This document shows, piece by piece, positions 1 to 8,625 of a DNA stretch of 46,378 bases. Position numbers and translations under genes: made by a program. The DNA comes from an uncultured Brevundimonas sp. GTDB taxonomy: Bacteria; Pseudomonadota; Alphaproteobacteria; Caulobacterales; Caulobacteraceae. Within the stretch, counting starts at the first letter, position 1. Each line of letters opens with the position of its first letter. Location: assembly GCF_947305955.1 (NCBI RefSeq), contig NZ_CAMZFB010000019.1, forward strand, positions 1 through 46,378, written 5' to 3'. Under the pieces are notes generated by a model. The model did no database searches, had not been told where the DNA came from, and saw only the letters and a list, made by a program, of their open reading frames with translations.

Positions 1-1
1 C

Positions 2-847
2 AAGGCCAAGGGCAACCCGCTGGAAAACATCGCTGATGCTGCCAAGGGCGCTGATCCTGCGGTGAAGTTCAACGGTTACATCGACGGCTACAACAAGCTG
101 ATCGAAGAAAACTGGGGCGTTTACAAGAATTTCGAACGTTACAAAGAACTGCACATCCCGTCGGCAAATATTTCCGAGACCATCAGTTTTCCGGAGAACA
201 TCTCTACGCTCGAACAGGCGCTGACCAAGATCAAGGAAGCCCGCGCCTTGGGTGGCAACAGCACCACCGCCGCAGCTGACGCGGCCGCCGACAAGGTGAT
301 CGCTTCGGCCGAAGCCCTACTGGCGCAGTGGAAGGAACTGGCCCCCTATTATTCGTCGCGCGCCTACCGTGACGACAGTCTGGCCAAGGGCAAGGCCGCC
401 CATGACAGCCTGATGGCGAACTACACGGCCACCCTCGCCGCGATCGACGAGCTTGACGCCGCCATCGCCCAATTCCAGCGGGACGTCGCACAAAAGCGCA
501 TCGCCGATTACCGCAAGTCTGGCCACAACACCGAAGCCGACGTCGTTGAAGCTATGCACCTGGCCGATCTGTTCACTACGGCGGTGATTGATGAAAAGAC
601 TGCCGATGCCGATGCCCAGCTGCCGAAATTCCAGGCCGCTGTGACCAAGCTTCGCCAGACCGAAGCCGCAATGGCCGCAGATGCTGCCAACAAGGCGCGC
701 ATCGGCAGGCTGGTTGATAAGCTAGAGCAGTTGATCGGCAACTGGCGCGACTACAAGCAGAGCGGCAGTGACTTCAACCGTGAGCGGGTGGTCGCCTACT
801 ACAACTACGCGATCCGCGAGATGAACGACATCGAACTGCCGGACTGA
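2..847 (+). CDS. DUF3829 family protein, 5' end outside the window
   Basis: The frame is open from base 2, so the true start lies upstream; 281 residues are visible. A GTG at 62 is an internal codon rather than a convincing start because coding-like sequence (KGNPLENIADAAKGADPAV) precedes it. The visible part is rich in Ala, Lys and Glu with long predicted helices and no membrane segment. It contains a YNGYIDGYNKLIE-like opening (KFNGYIDGYNKLIE) and ends NYAIREMNDIEL, which resembles the YiiG/DUF3829 family, often lipoproteins of unknown function. Any signal peptide would be in the missing part. It is followed by a strong terminator, so it is the last gene of its unit. Family assignment is from memory of the domain pattern. 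Confidence 0.6.
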   Translation, partial: KAKGNPLENIADAAKGADPAVKFNGYIDGYNKLIEENWGVYKNFERYKELHIPSANISETISFPENISTLEQALTKIKEARALGGNSTTAAADAAADKVIASAEALLAQWKELAPYYSSRAYRDDSLAKGKAAHDSLMANYTATLAAIDELDAAIAQFQRDVAQKRIADYRKSGHNTEADVVEAMHLADLFTTAVIDEKTADADAQLPKFQAAVTKLRQTEAAMAADAANKARIGRLVDKLEQLIGNWRDYKQSGSDFNRERVVAYYNYAIREMNDIELPD

Positions 848-865
848 TAAAGCTCCGCTTCATCA

Positions 866-898
866 AACCCCCGATGCCGCTCGCATCGGGGGTTTTTT
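866..898 (+). terminator. Rho-independent terminator after the DUF3829 gene
   Basis: A perfect 12-bp stem (866-877 with 883-894, AACCCCCGATGC / GCATCGGGGGTT) with a 5-base loop is followed by T residues through 898. It lies 19 bases after the stop codon of the preceding gene and separates it from the M14 peptidase gene. Confidence 0.93.
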
Positions 899-962
899 GA
901 TGGGCTACTGGCATCATCGGCAAACAGGCCTAAAAGAGGTGGTCGCTTGTTGGAGGGGTCCT

Positions 963-2789
963 ATGCGACGGGTAACCCTTGCGGCCGTGCTGGCCGCCCT
1001 GATGTCGAGTCCTGCCATGTCCGATACGCCGATCACCAATCACGCCCCTTGGGATCAGGATTTCCTGCCGCCCGCGCCGCAGTGGAACGGTGCCTCGCGC
1101 GCCCTGCTGCGTCCGGCCAGCGATCCGTGGGCCTCGGGCTTTGAACAGGACGCCGAGCTGAACTTCAGCCCGAACTACGTCGACACCCGCGCATGGTTCG
1201 ACCGTCTGGACGCCGCCTCCGACCTGATCCGCATCGAGAGCTTCGGCACCTCGCCGGAAGGCCGCGATATCTACGCCGTCATCGCCTCCAAGGACGGCGC
1301 GCCGTTCGATCCGGCCAAGCCCACCGTCCTCATTCAGGCGGGCATCCACCCCGGCGAGATCGACGGCAAGGACGCGGGCATGATGCTGCTGCGCGACATC
1401 GCCTTCTACGGCAAGGACCACCTGCTGGACGGTGCCAACCTGATCCTGGTCCCGATCCTCAGCGTGGACGGCCACGAGCGCGCCTCGGCCTATTCGCGCC
1501 CGAACCAGCGCGGCCCGCGCATTCAGGGCTGGCGCAACACCGGCACCAACCAGAACCTGAACCGTGACTATCTCAAGCTGGACCAGCCCGAGATGCGCGC
1601 CGCCCGCGGCCTGATCCTCAAATACAACCCCGACATCTACGTCGACGTCCACGTCACCGACGGCATGGACTATCAGTACGATGTCACCTTCGGCTTCACC
1701 GGCGAGGACGACACCTTCACCCGCTCGCCCGCCATTGCGAAATGGCTGAACGACAGCTTCAAGCCGCCGCTTTACAAGGCGCTGGAAGACAACGGCCACA
1801 TCCCCGGCGAGCTGGTCTTCGGCATCGACGACGATGACCCCCGCGCAGGTCTGAACGATGGCGGTCTGGGCGAGCGTTTCTCCAACGGCTGGGGCGACGC
1901 CGCCCACATCCCGACCATCCTGATCGAGAACCACAGCCTGAAGCCGCACGACCAGCGCGTGCTGGGCACCTATGTGTTCATCGAGGAAACCCTGAAGGTC
2001 ATGGCCGAAAAGGTCGCCGAGGTGCGCGCCGCCATCGCCGCCGACCGCGCCCTGCGCCCCGAGGTCGTGCCCGCCAATTTCGTACAGGTCGAAGAGCCGA
2101 CCGAATATGTCCCGTTCAAGGGCATCAAATACGAGATGTATGAAAGCGCCGCCTCGGGCCGCAAGGAAATCCGCTGGCTGGGCGAGCCCGATCCGGAACT
2201 GTGGTCGATGCCGTGGTACGGCTCGCGCCCGACGCTGCAACTGAAGCGCCCGAAAGCCTACTGGGTGCCTGCCTATCGCACCGACATCATCGAGCGCCTA
2301 CAAGCCTCGGGTGTCGAGATGACCCGCGTGGATGAAACGACCGCCGTCGATGTCACCATGCTGCGCGTCCAGAACCCGCGCCTAACCACCCATCCGAACG
2401 AAGGCCACGTCGAGGTCGCCATCGACAGCGTCACCGAGGAAGCCACCCGCTGGACCTTCGCACCCGGTTCGGTCCGCGTCTCTACCGACCAGCCGCTGGG
2501 CGATCTGGTCATGCTGGCGCTCGAGCCCCAGTCCCGCGAAAGCTATTTCGCATGGGGCATGTTCCTCGAGGTCCTCAGTCGCGTTGAATATATCGAACCC
2601 TATGCCATCGCGCCTCTGGCCGACCGCATGCTGGCTGCCGATCCGGCCCTGAAGGCCGCGTTCGAGGCCAAGCTGGCCGCCGAGCCGGACTTTGCCGCCG
2701 ATGCGCACGCACGACTGGCGTGGTTCTATGAACGCACGCCCTTCTACGACCAGCGCTACCTGCTCTACCCCGTGGCCCGCGAGAACTGA
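963..2789 (+). CDS. Secreted M14-family zinc carboxypeptidase-like metallopeptidase
   Basis: The 608-residue product begins with a signal peptide (MRRVTLAAVLAALMSSPAMS), so it probably acts in the periplasm or beyond. The ATG at 963 is preferred over an upstream in-frame start at 897 because GGAGG sits just upstream of it and the signal peptide starts there. The M14 zinc site is readable: HPGE (H129, E132), an NQNLNRD substrate-binding segment, a third ligand in DVHVTDG (H230), and a plausible catalytic Glu in LIENHS (E322). Family members hydrolyse C-terminal residues of peptides; substrate is unknown here. The region after about residue 400 is not recognised and may be an accessory domain. 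Its stop overlaps the next start by one base (TGATG), so it is probably cotranscribed with the MAPEG gene. Confidence 0.85.
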   Translation: MRRVTLAAVLAALMSSPAMSDTPITNHAPWDQDFLPPAPQWNGASRALLRPASDPWASGFEQDAELNFSPNYVDTRAWFDRLDAASDLIRIESFGTSPEGRDIYAVIASKDGAPFDPAKPTVLIQAGIHPGEIDGKDAGMMLLRDIAFYGKDHLLDGANLILVPILSVDGHERASAYSRPNQRGPRIQGWRNTGTNQNLNRDYLKLDQPEMRAARGLILKYNPDIYVDVHVTDGMDYQYDVTFGFTGEDDTFTRSPAIAKWLNDSFKPPLYKALEDNGHIPGELVFGIDDDDPRAGLNDGGLGERFSNGWGDAAHIPTILIENHSLKPHDQRVLGTYVFIEETLKVMAEKVAEVRAAIAADRALRPEVVPANFVQVEEPTEYVPFKGIKYEMYESAASGRKEIRWLGEPDPELWSMPWYGSRPTLQLKRPKAYWVPAYRTDIIERLQASGVEMTRVDETTAVDVTMLRVQNPRLTTHPNEGHVEVAIDSVTEEATRWTFAPGSVRVSTDQPLGDLVMLALEPQSRESYFAWGMFLEVLSRVEYIEPYAIAPLADRMLAADPALKAAFEAKLAAEPDFAADAHARLAWFYERTPFYDQRYLLYPVAREN

Positions 2790-3187
2790 TGATCGGATCG
2801 ACCATTCAGGCTGCGGCCCTTTGGGGCGGAATACTGATCCTGCTGCTGTTTGTCCTGTCGGGCATGGCAGCGGGACGGCGCCGCCAACTGCGTATCCCCT
2901 ATGGCGACGGCGGACAGAGCGATCTGTCCGTCGCCGTCCGCGCCTTCGGCAATGCGACCGAATATATTCCGGCGGGCCTGTGCGGCCTGATCCTTCTGGC
3001 CTTCCTCGACACCCCGCCCGCCCTGATCCATCTGGTCGGTGCCCTGATGTTCGCAGGCCGCGTCATCCACGCGCTGGCCGTCCTCTACCTGCCGGGCCTG
3101 TCCCTCGCCCGCGCCGCCGGCATGACCCTGACATGGCTCTCCATGCTCATCGCCGGCATCAGCCTGATCGCGTGGTCGGTGCTCTGA
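2789..3187 (+). CDS. MAPEG-family membrane protein
   Basis: A 132-residue integral membrane protein with four hydrophobic stretches, the first at about residues 8-25 and the last at the C-terminus. The pattern RRRQLRIPYGDGG..LSVAVRAFGNATEYIP matches bacterial MAPEG proteins (membrane-associated proteins in eicosanoid and glutathione metabolism), where the Arg-Ala-x-x-Asn-x-x-Glu segment is the family signature. Bacterial members have glutathione-related or unknown roles. The start overlaps the stop of the M14 peptidase gene by one base, implying translational coupling. About 70 bases without a clear terminator separate it from the TldE-like gene. Confidence 0.85.
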   Translation: MIGSTIQAAALWGGILILLLFVLSGMAAGRRRQLRIPYGDGGQSDLSVAVRAFGNATEYIPAGLCGLILLAFLDTPPALIHLVGALMFAGRVIHALAVLYLPGLSLARAAGMTLTWLSMLIAGISLIAWSVL

Positions 3188-3258
3188 CAACCCACGCTCC
3201 TCACCGCTAACCCTCTTGCACTGTTGCGGAGAACGGGCGTGTCGGCCATATCCGGTGC

Positions 3259-4617
3259 ATGTCCGCATCGACGCCCTCCGCCTCGCCCGATCCTTCCATG
3301 CTGCATGATCTGGTCACCGCCGCCCTCAAGGCCGGTGCCGACGCAGCCGAAGCCGCCACCGCCCGCCGCGCCTCTCTGGCCGTCGGCGTCCGCAATGGCG
3401 CGCTGGAAGATGTCGAGCGCGAGGAATCCACCGACTTGGGTCTGCGCGTTTTCGTGGGCAAGCGTCAGGCGACGGTGTCGTCCTCCGACCTGTCCGAGCC
3501 GACCCGTGGCCGCCTTGTCGAGCGGGCCATCGCCATGGCCCGTCTGGCCCCCGAAGACCCCTATGCTTCGCTGGCTCCGGAAGAGCTTCTGGCACGCGGC
3601 CCGCATCCCGAACTGGACCTGTTCGACGCCAGCGAACGCTCCGCCGAACAGCTTGAAGCCGCCGCCGTCGCCGCCGAACAGGCCGCCATGGCCGTTGAAG
3701 GCGTATCGCGTTCCGAAGGCGGCGATTCCTCGTGGTCTTCGACCGAATGGCACCTCGTCACCTCGCACGGCTTTGTCGGCCAGTATCGCGGCAGCATGTT
3801 CTCGCTGGGTGCGGGCGTGATCGCTGAAAAGGACGGCGCGATGGAACGCGGCGGTGAAAGCCGATCCCTGCGCCACTTCGCCGACCTGCCCTCCGCCGAA
3901 GAGATCGGCCAAAAGGCGGGCGAGCGCGCCGTCGCCCGCGTCGGGGCCCGAAAGATCGCCTCGACCACCGCCCCCGTCATTTTCGAGAACCGCATCGCCA
4001 CCCAGGTCCTGTCGCCCCTGCTGGGTGCCATTGCCGGTACCGCCATCGCCCGTGGCTCGTCCTTCCTGAAGGACAAGCTGGGCGAGATGGTCCTGCCGTC
4101 GGGCGTCGATCTGGTGGATGACCCACACATCGTGCGCGGCCTCGGCTCCACCCCGTTCGATGACGAAGGCGTGCGCGTTGAAAAGCGCAATCTGGTCGAG
4201 GATGGCCGCCTGACGACGTGGCTGCTGAACACGGCATCGGCGGCGCAACTGGGCCTGACGTCTACAGGTCACGCCTCGCGCGGTCTGGTCGGCCCGTCGG
4301 GCGTGTCGGCCCACAACGTCCACCTGACGCCGGGCGAAGGCTCGCTGGACGACCTGATGGCATCGGCAGGCACCGGCTTGCTGATCACCTCCATGTTCGG
4401 CCCGTCCCTGAACGGCAACACGGGCGACTGGTCCGCCGGGGTTTCGGGCTTCTGGTTCGAGAACGGCCAGCGCGCCTATCCGGTCAGCGAAGTGACCGTG
4501 GCGGGCAATCTGGTCGATCTCTACGCCCGCCTGCAGCGCGCGGGCGACATCGAATGGCGCAGCGCCTTCAACAGCCCGTCGCTGCTGTTCGACAAGGTGG
4601 CGATTGCCGGTAAATGA
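3259..4617 (+). CDS. pmbA: TldD/PmbA-family protein, TldE (PmbA) type
   Basis: A 452-residue protein covering the full TldD/PmbA fold. Typical segments are GLRVFVGKRQATVSSSDL near residue 65 and the C-terminal stretch LNGNTGDWSAGVSGFWFENG. TldD and TldE form a heterodimeric cytoplasmic metalloprotease that trims small peptides such as modified antibiotic precursors. The zinc-binding HExxxH motif of TldD is not visible, which fits the non-metal TldE subunit. No TldD gene is in the window, so the partner would have to be elsewhere. The start at 3259 is the best ATG but has a weak ribosome site; an internal ATG at 3298 (MLHDLV) is an alternative. It overlaps the next gene by four bases (ATGA). 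Confidence 0.88.
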   Translation: MSASTPSASPDPSMLHDLVTAALKAGADAAEAATARRASLAVGVRNGALEDVEREESTDLGLRVFVGKRQATVSSSDLSEPTRGRLVERAIAMARLAPEDPYASLAPEELLARGPHPELDLFDASERSAEQLEAAAVAAEQAAMAVEGVSRSEGGDSSWSSTEWHLVTSHGFVGQYRGSMFSLGAGVIAEKDGAMERGGESRSLRHFADLPSAEEIGQKAGERAVARVGARKIASTTAPVIFENRIATQVLSPLLGAIAGTAIARGSSFLKDKLGEMVLPSGVDLVDDPHIVRGLGSTPFDDEGVRVEKRNLVEDGRLTTWLLNTASAAQLGLTSTGHASRGLVGPSGVSAHNVHLTPGEGSLDDLMASAGTGLLITSMFGPSLNGNTGDWSAGVSGFWFENGQRAYPVSEVTVAGNLVDLYARLQRAGDIEWRSAFNSPSLLFDKVAIAGK

Positions 4618-5408
4618 CGTCTCTTGACCAAGACCTTGCCCTGATCCGTCAGGCCGCCTTCGACGCAGGCCAGATGGCGCTCGACTACCGCGATGGAGGG
4701 CTGAAGGTCTGGTCCAAGGAAAACGCTTCGCCGGTCACCGACGCCGATCTGGCGGTCGATAGTTTCCTGAAAGAACGCCTGCTTTCGGCAAGACCGGACT
4801 ATGGCTGGCTGTCGGAGGAAACCGCCGACAGCACCGACCGCCTGTCCAAGAAGCGCATCTTCGTGGTCGATCCCATCGACGGCACCTCGGCCTTCATGCG
4901 TAACAAGCCGTGGTGGTGCACCCCCATCGCCGTGGTCGAGGACGGCGAACCCGTCGCCGCCGCCATCTATGCCCCCGCTCTGGGCGAGATGTTCGAGGCA
5001 ACGCTGGGCGGCGGGGCCCGCCTTCAAGGCCGCCCCATCACCGCCTCCGACACCCGCGAGCTGGAAGAGGCCGAGCTTTTGGCCGACGCCCGTCTGATGG
5101 AAGCACGCGAGTGGGACGAGCCATGGCCCCACATGAACTTTTCCAAGCGCAACGCCCGGGCCTATCGGATGGCCTTGGTGGCGGCGGGGGCCTTCGATGC
5201 CGCCATCGCCATCAGCCCAAAGTGGGACTGGGATGTTTGCGCAGGATCGCTTATCGCACAGGAGGCTGGCGCGGTCGTCAGTGACCATAAAGGACAGAAA
5301 TGGCGATTTAATCGCCACGATCCGCGACAAACGAGCATGATTTGCGCTGCACCGGCATTGCACCCGTTGATAATCCGGCGGACTGCGCCTATCCCGCTCA
5401 CCTTCTGA
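4614..5408 (+). CDS. cysQ: Inositol monophosphatase family protein, CysQ-like 3'(2'),5'-bisphosphate nucleotidase
   Basis: The 264-residue protein has the full lithium-sensitive phosphatase signature: an EE pair in WLSEETADS (E68, E69), the metal-binding DPIDGTSAF (D86, D89), and the second motif WDWDVCAGS with AGAVVSD. CysQ enzymes hydrolyse 3'-phosphoadenosine 5'-phosphate (pAp) to AMP, removing an inhibitory by-product of sulfate assimilation; related members act on inositol phosphates. No cys genes are nearby, so the substrate call rests on overall resemblance. The ATG overlaps the TldE stop (ATGA), which supports this start and coupling. Confidence 0.8.
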   Translation: MTSLDQDLALIRQAAFDAGQMALDYRDGGLKVWSKENASPVTDADLAVDSFLKERLLSARPDYGWLSEETADSTDRLSKKRIFVVDPIDGTSAFMRNKPWWCTPIAVVEDGEPVAAAIYAPALGEMFEATLGGGARLQGRPITASDTRELEEAELLADARLMEAREWDEPWPHMNFSKRNARAYRMALVAAGAFDAAIAISPKWDWDVCAGSLIAQEAGAVVSDHKGQKWRFNRHDPRQTSMICAAPALHPLIIRRTAPIPLTF

Positions 5409-5437
5409 CCCCTCACCTGTGCAATGGGCCCCACTCC

Positions 5438-5674
5438 ATGGCTGACAAGCTCGAACCTCAACTGCTTCACCTCGTCATCGGTGGCGAAATGCGTCACCCG
5501 TCGGAGCCGACCTTCCGCGATCTGAAGGAAGTCGAATTCGTCGGCGCTTTCGGCTCGTACGAAGAAGCCAAGGCCGCCTGGAAAGCTCGCGCCCAGGCTA
5601 CCGTCGACAACGCCCACATGCGTTTCTTCATCCTGCACGCGCACAAGCTGATCGACCCGCGCGGCGACGCATAA
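5438..5674 (+). CDS. DUF4170 family protein
   Basis: A small 78-residue soluble protein starting MADKLEPQLLHLVIGGEM. The sequence pattern (VIGGE...F.DL..VEFVGAFGSYEEAKAAWKA then HMRFFILHAHKLIDP) matches the alphaproteobacterial DUF4170 family, whose function is unknown. An upstream in-frame ATG at 5342 would overlap the CysQ-like gene and add 32 residues unlike the family, so the ATG at 5438 is chosen. It follows that gene by 29 bases, suggesting the last gene of this operon, and is followed by a hairpin. Confidence 0.82.
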   Translation: MADKLEPQLLHLVIGGEMRHPSEPTFRDLKEVEFVGAFGSYEEAKAAWKARAQATVDNAHMRFFILHAHKLIDPRGDA

Positions 5675-5702
5675 GCGTTCACAACTCGATTGTGATTCCT
5701 TC

Positions 5703-5736
5703 AAGGGCGGCCGGAACTAGGGTTTCGGCCGCCCTT
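5703..5736 (+). terminator. Hairpin, possible terminator after the DUF4170 gene
   Basis: A perfect 11-bp inverted repeat (AAGGGCGGCCG at 5703-5713, CGGCCGCCCTT at 5726-5736) with a 12-base loop lies 28 bases after the DUF4170 stop. There is no T-run after it, so it may be a weak or assisted terminator or an mRNA 3'-end stabiliser. Confidence 0.6.
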
Positions 5737-5770
5737 GGCGTATCATGGCCCTCCGCGCGGAGAGACCGTC

Positions 5771-5989
5771 ATGAACGTCATGTCTGAATCGACCCAAACC
5801 ATCCTCAGCATCGTGTCGATGGTCGCGATATTGCTGCTGTGGGTGGTCATCCTGCTCAACAAGCGCCGCAACGATGACTGGATCACCCGTCGCCTGATTG
5901 AACGGCAGGAAGAGATCGAGCGGCAGGCGGGCATGAACAACGCCCCGCCCGAAAAGCCCGAGCGCGAACCGACCGGCCCGTGGGGCTGA
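5771..5989 (+). CDS. Small single-pass membrane protein, unknown function
   Basis: A 72-residue product (MNVMSESTQTILSIVSMV...) with one hydrophobic helix at about residues 10-29, then a basic and charged tail (NKRRNDDWITRRLIERQEEIERQ) that should be cytoplasmic and helical, and a Pro-rich end (PPEKPEREPTGPWG). GGAGA upstream of the ATG supports this start; MSESTQ three codons later is an alternative. It sits between a hairpin and a convergent gene, so it seems to be transcribed alone. I do not recognise the family. Confidence 0.6.
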   Translation: MNVMSESTQTILSIVSMVAILLLWVVILLNKRRNDDWITRRLIERQEEIERQAGMNNAPPEKPEREPTGPWG

Positions 5990-5992
5990 TCC

Positions 5993-6658
5993 CTATTCCC
6001 GACGCAGGCAGCGTTCGAAAAACAGGTGGCCCCACCATTTGGCGCGATAGTCGCGCGTGATCCGGCACGGATCATAGTCAGGGCCTGACATCCATTCGAT
6101 CAGACCAACGCCCTTTGGCTCGTACCGGTCGGCATAGGTTTCCAGCACCTCGTCCAGAACCCCCGTCTTGCCCTCGCGGTTGTGCAGGGTACGACGACCC
6201 AATTCCGACTTGGCCTTGGCCATCGGCTCGCCCTTGGCCAGATGGCGATACAGCGCCGCCATCAGCCCCGCACGGTCGGCCCCCGACTTGCAGTGGATCA
6301 ACACCGGATATTCGATAGTCCGGAACAGATGCTCTGCATTGCGCACCCGTTCCACATCCGGCGCCTCGCGCGAATCCAGCGGCGCATTGATCATCACCAG
6401 TCCCAACCGCTGACACGCCTCGCGCTCCAGCCAGTAAAACGGCTCATCCCGCGCCCCGCGCAGATTGATGACGGTGCGGATGCCCTGACGTTTCCACCAC
6501 GCCAGCTGGCGCGGCGAGGGCTGGTTGCTGCGAACGAAATGCTCATCCAGCCAATGGGCATTGGTGAAACTCAGACGGATAAAGCCGTGATCGCCCCAGA
6601 AATATGACCAGTGTGCCTTGAAACGGGCAAAGGACGAAGACAGATCAGGGCCAGACAT
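5993..6658 (-). CDS. Tyrosine/dual-specificity phosphatase homologue, CtpA-like
   Basis: The 221-residue product starting MSGPDLSSSFARF carries the CX5R active-site signature HCKSGADRAG (Cys123, Arg129), preceded by INLRGARDE and NAPLDSREAP where such enzymes place supporting and acid residues. No signal peptide is evident. Longer in-frame starts at 6694 and 6784 exist; the last would run into the divergent transporter gene. It lies head-to-head with a lipid A operon (exporter, acyltransferase, waaA, lpxK). In Caulobacter, CtpA is a tyrosine-phosphatase homologue needed for normal lipid A structure and for envelope integrity, so the context suggests an orthologue acting on lipid A phosphates. 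The active site is seen; CtpA identity is inferred. Confidence 0.72.
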   Translation of the reverse strand: MSGPDLSSSFARFKAHWSYFWGDHGFIRLSFTNAHWLDEHFVRSNQPSPRQLAWWKRQGIRTVINLRGARDEPFYWLEREACQRLGLVMINAPLDSREAPDVERVRNAEHLFRTIEYPVLIHCKSGADRAGLMAALYRHLAKGEPMAKAKSELGRRTLHNREGKTGVLDEVLETYADRYEPKGVGLIEWMSGPDYDPCRITRDYRAKWWGHLFFERCLRRE

Positions 6659-6762
6659 AAGCGTCAGAATACCTGTGGAAACGATTTGATCCATCTGTTT
6701 GAGACGGCTTCGTTTCTGCCAAGACGCTTGACTTGAAGGCCCAGCCGTTCGACCGAGATAAT

Positions 6763-8625
6763 ATGACAAGTCCCGCCCCTGCATCCGAGCCGGATACCCC
6801 GCTCGTACAGCTTTTGAAGCGTCTGTGGCGCGACTACCTGTCCCAGCACAAGGTGGCCTTCTTCGCGTCCCTGCTGCTCGCTGTGCTGTCGGGTGCCCTG
6901 ACGGCGGGGCTGCTGCGCTTTCTGGAGCCGTCCATCGACCTGCTGTTCAAGCCGCACACGGGTCCGGTCCGCTTCCTCGGCCTGTTCGACGTCCAGCCGC
7001 AATGGCTGATCGCCCTGATTCCGGCTGTCATCATCGCCCTGTCGATCATGCGTTCTTTGGCCATGGCCGGTCAGGCCGCCGTGGTGAACCGCCTTGGTCA
7101 CGGCATCGTCGGTGATATCCAGAAGCAGCTGTTCTCGCGCATGATCAATGCCGACCTGTCGCGGCTGCGCAACCAGCATTCGGGCACCTTCGTCTCGTCG
7201 GTCCTGTTCGACGCCAACCTCGTGCGCGAAGCCTTCACCAACGGCATCGTCAACTATACCCAGAACGTGCTGATCATCGTCGGCGTCATGGTGGCCATGG
7301 GCTTTATCGACCTGCCCCTGACCCTGATCGTCCTGCTGGGCGTCCCCGCCGTCAGCCTTGTCATGCGCAAATTCGGCAAGAAGTCGCGCAAGGCCGCCAA
7401 GGGCGCCATGGTCGAGACCGAGGTCCTGTCCTCGGCCCTGATGGAAAACCTCGACGGCGTGCGCGTCATCAAGATCGAAAACCGCGAGAAAGCCGAAGAG
7501 GCCAACATCGCCGACGTCATCGACCGCCGCCAGCGCCACGTTATCAAGGGGGCCGACAGCCGCGCCTTTGCGGGTCCCGCCTCCGACATCATCGCCTATT
7601 CCATCGTCGCCGCCGTTATCGGCTATGCCGGCTGGAGCGCCAGCAAGGGCCAGATGTCGGTCGGTGGCTTTGCCGCCTTTATCGGCATGCTGATGCTGGC
7701 GGGCCAGTCCCTGCGTCAGCTTTCCAACCTGACCACCGTCATGTCCGAAGGCATGACCGCGGCGCGCCGCCTGTTCCAAGCCCTCGATATCCAGCCGGAA
7801 ATCCGCGAACAGTCCAATCCGGCCACCCTCGCCCCCGGTCCGGTCGAGATCGTTTTCGAGGACGTCTCCTTTGCCTATCGCACCGCCACGGGCGATGTGC
7901 CGACCCTTCGCGGCGTGAACCTTCAGGTTTCGCCGGGCGAGACCATCGCCCTTGTCGGCCCGTCAGGTGGTGGCAAGTCCACCATCCTCAGCCTGCTGCC
8001 GCGGTTCTATGACGTCACGGGCGGGCGCATCACGGCCAATGGCGTCGACCTGCGCGATCTCAGCCTGTCGTCCCTGCGCGACCATATCGCTCTGGTGACG
8101 CAGGAACCCTTCCTGTTCGACGACACCATCGCCGCCAACATCGCCTATGGCCGCGAGAACGCCACCGAAGAACAGATCATCGAGGCTGCCCGCGCCGCCG
8201 CCGCGCATGATTTCATCAGCGCCCTGCCCAATGGCTACCAGACCCGCGTGGGCGAGGCCGGTGCCCGCCTATCCGGTGGCCAGCGCCAGCGTATCGCCAT
8301 CGCCCGTGCCTTCCTGAAGAACGCGCCCATCCTGCTGCTGGACGAAGCGACCAGCGCGCTGGACACCGAAAGCGAAGCCCTCGTCCAACAGGCGCTGGAT
8401 CGCCTGATGGAAGGCCGCGCCACCCTTATGATCGCCCACCGCCTGTCTACCGTTCGCAACGCCGACCGCATCTATGTGGTCGAGGCAGGCCGGATCATAG
8501 AACAGGGCCAGCACAATGAACTGGTGGCAGCGGGCGGTCTCTATGCCCGCCTCGCCCGCCAGCAGTCGCTGGACGCGCCGATCGGCGTCACCTTCTCCCA
8601 ACTCCCTGACGAAACCGGCGCATGA
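6763..8625 (+). CDS. msbA: MsbA-family ABC transporter, likely lipid A exporter
   Basis: A 620-residue half-transporter with an N-terminal membrane domain of six expected helices and a C-terminal ATPase. The ATPase has Walker A GPSGGGKST (399-407), signature LSGGQ (503-507), Walker B ILLLDEATSALD and the H-loop IAHRLSTV. MsbA homodimers flip lipid A-core across the inner membrane. The ATG at 6763 (MTSPAP) is preferred to an upstream ATG at 6733 because it leaves room for the divergent promoter. It overlaps the next gene by four bases. Other lipid exporters share this architecture, but the neighbours (DUF374, waaA, lpxK) make lipid A export the best reading. Confidence 0.85.
   Translation: MTSPAPASEPDTPLVQLLKRLWRDYLSQHKVAFFASLLLAVLSGALTAGLLRFLEPSIDLLFKPHTGPVRFLGLFDVQPQWLIALIPAVIIALSIMRSLAMAGQAAVVNRLGHGIVGDIQKQLFSRMINADLSRLRNQHSGTFVSSVLFDANLVREAFTNGIVNYTQNVLIIVGVMVAMGFIDLPLTLIVLLGVPAVSLVMRKFGKKSRKAAKGAMVETEVLSSALMENLDGVRVIKIENREKAEEANIADVIDRRQRHVIKGADSRAFAGPASDIIAYSIVAAVIGYAGWSASKGQMSVGGFAAFIGMLMLAGQSLRQLSNLTTVMSEGMTAARRLFQALDIQPEIREQSNPATLAPGPVEIVFEDVSFAYRTATGDVPTLRGVNLQVSPGETIALVGPSGGGKSTILSLLPRFYDVTGGRITANGVDLRDLSLSSLRDHIALVTQEPFLFDDTIAANIAYGRENATEEQIIEAARAAAAHDFISALPNGYQTRVGEAGARLSGGQRQRIAIARAFLKNAPILLLDEATSALDTESEALVQQALDRLMEGRATLMIAHRLSTVRNADRIYVVEAGRIIEQGQHNELVAAGGLYARLARQQSLDAPIGVTFSQLPDETGA

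Noticed and set aside
930..2240. A 436-codon frame antisense to the M14 peptidase
   Set aside because: It is a GC-rich shadow frame with low-complexity Gly/Asp/Val content and no domain.
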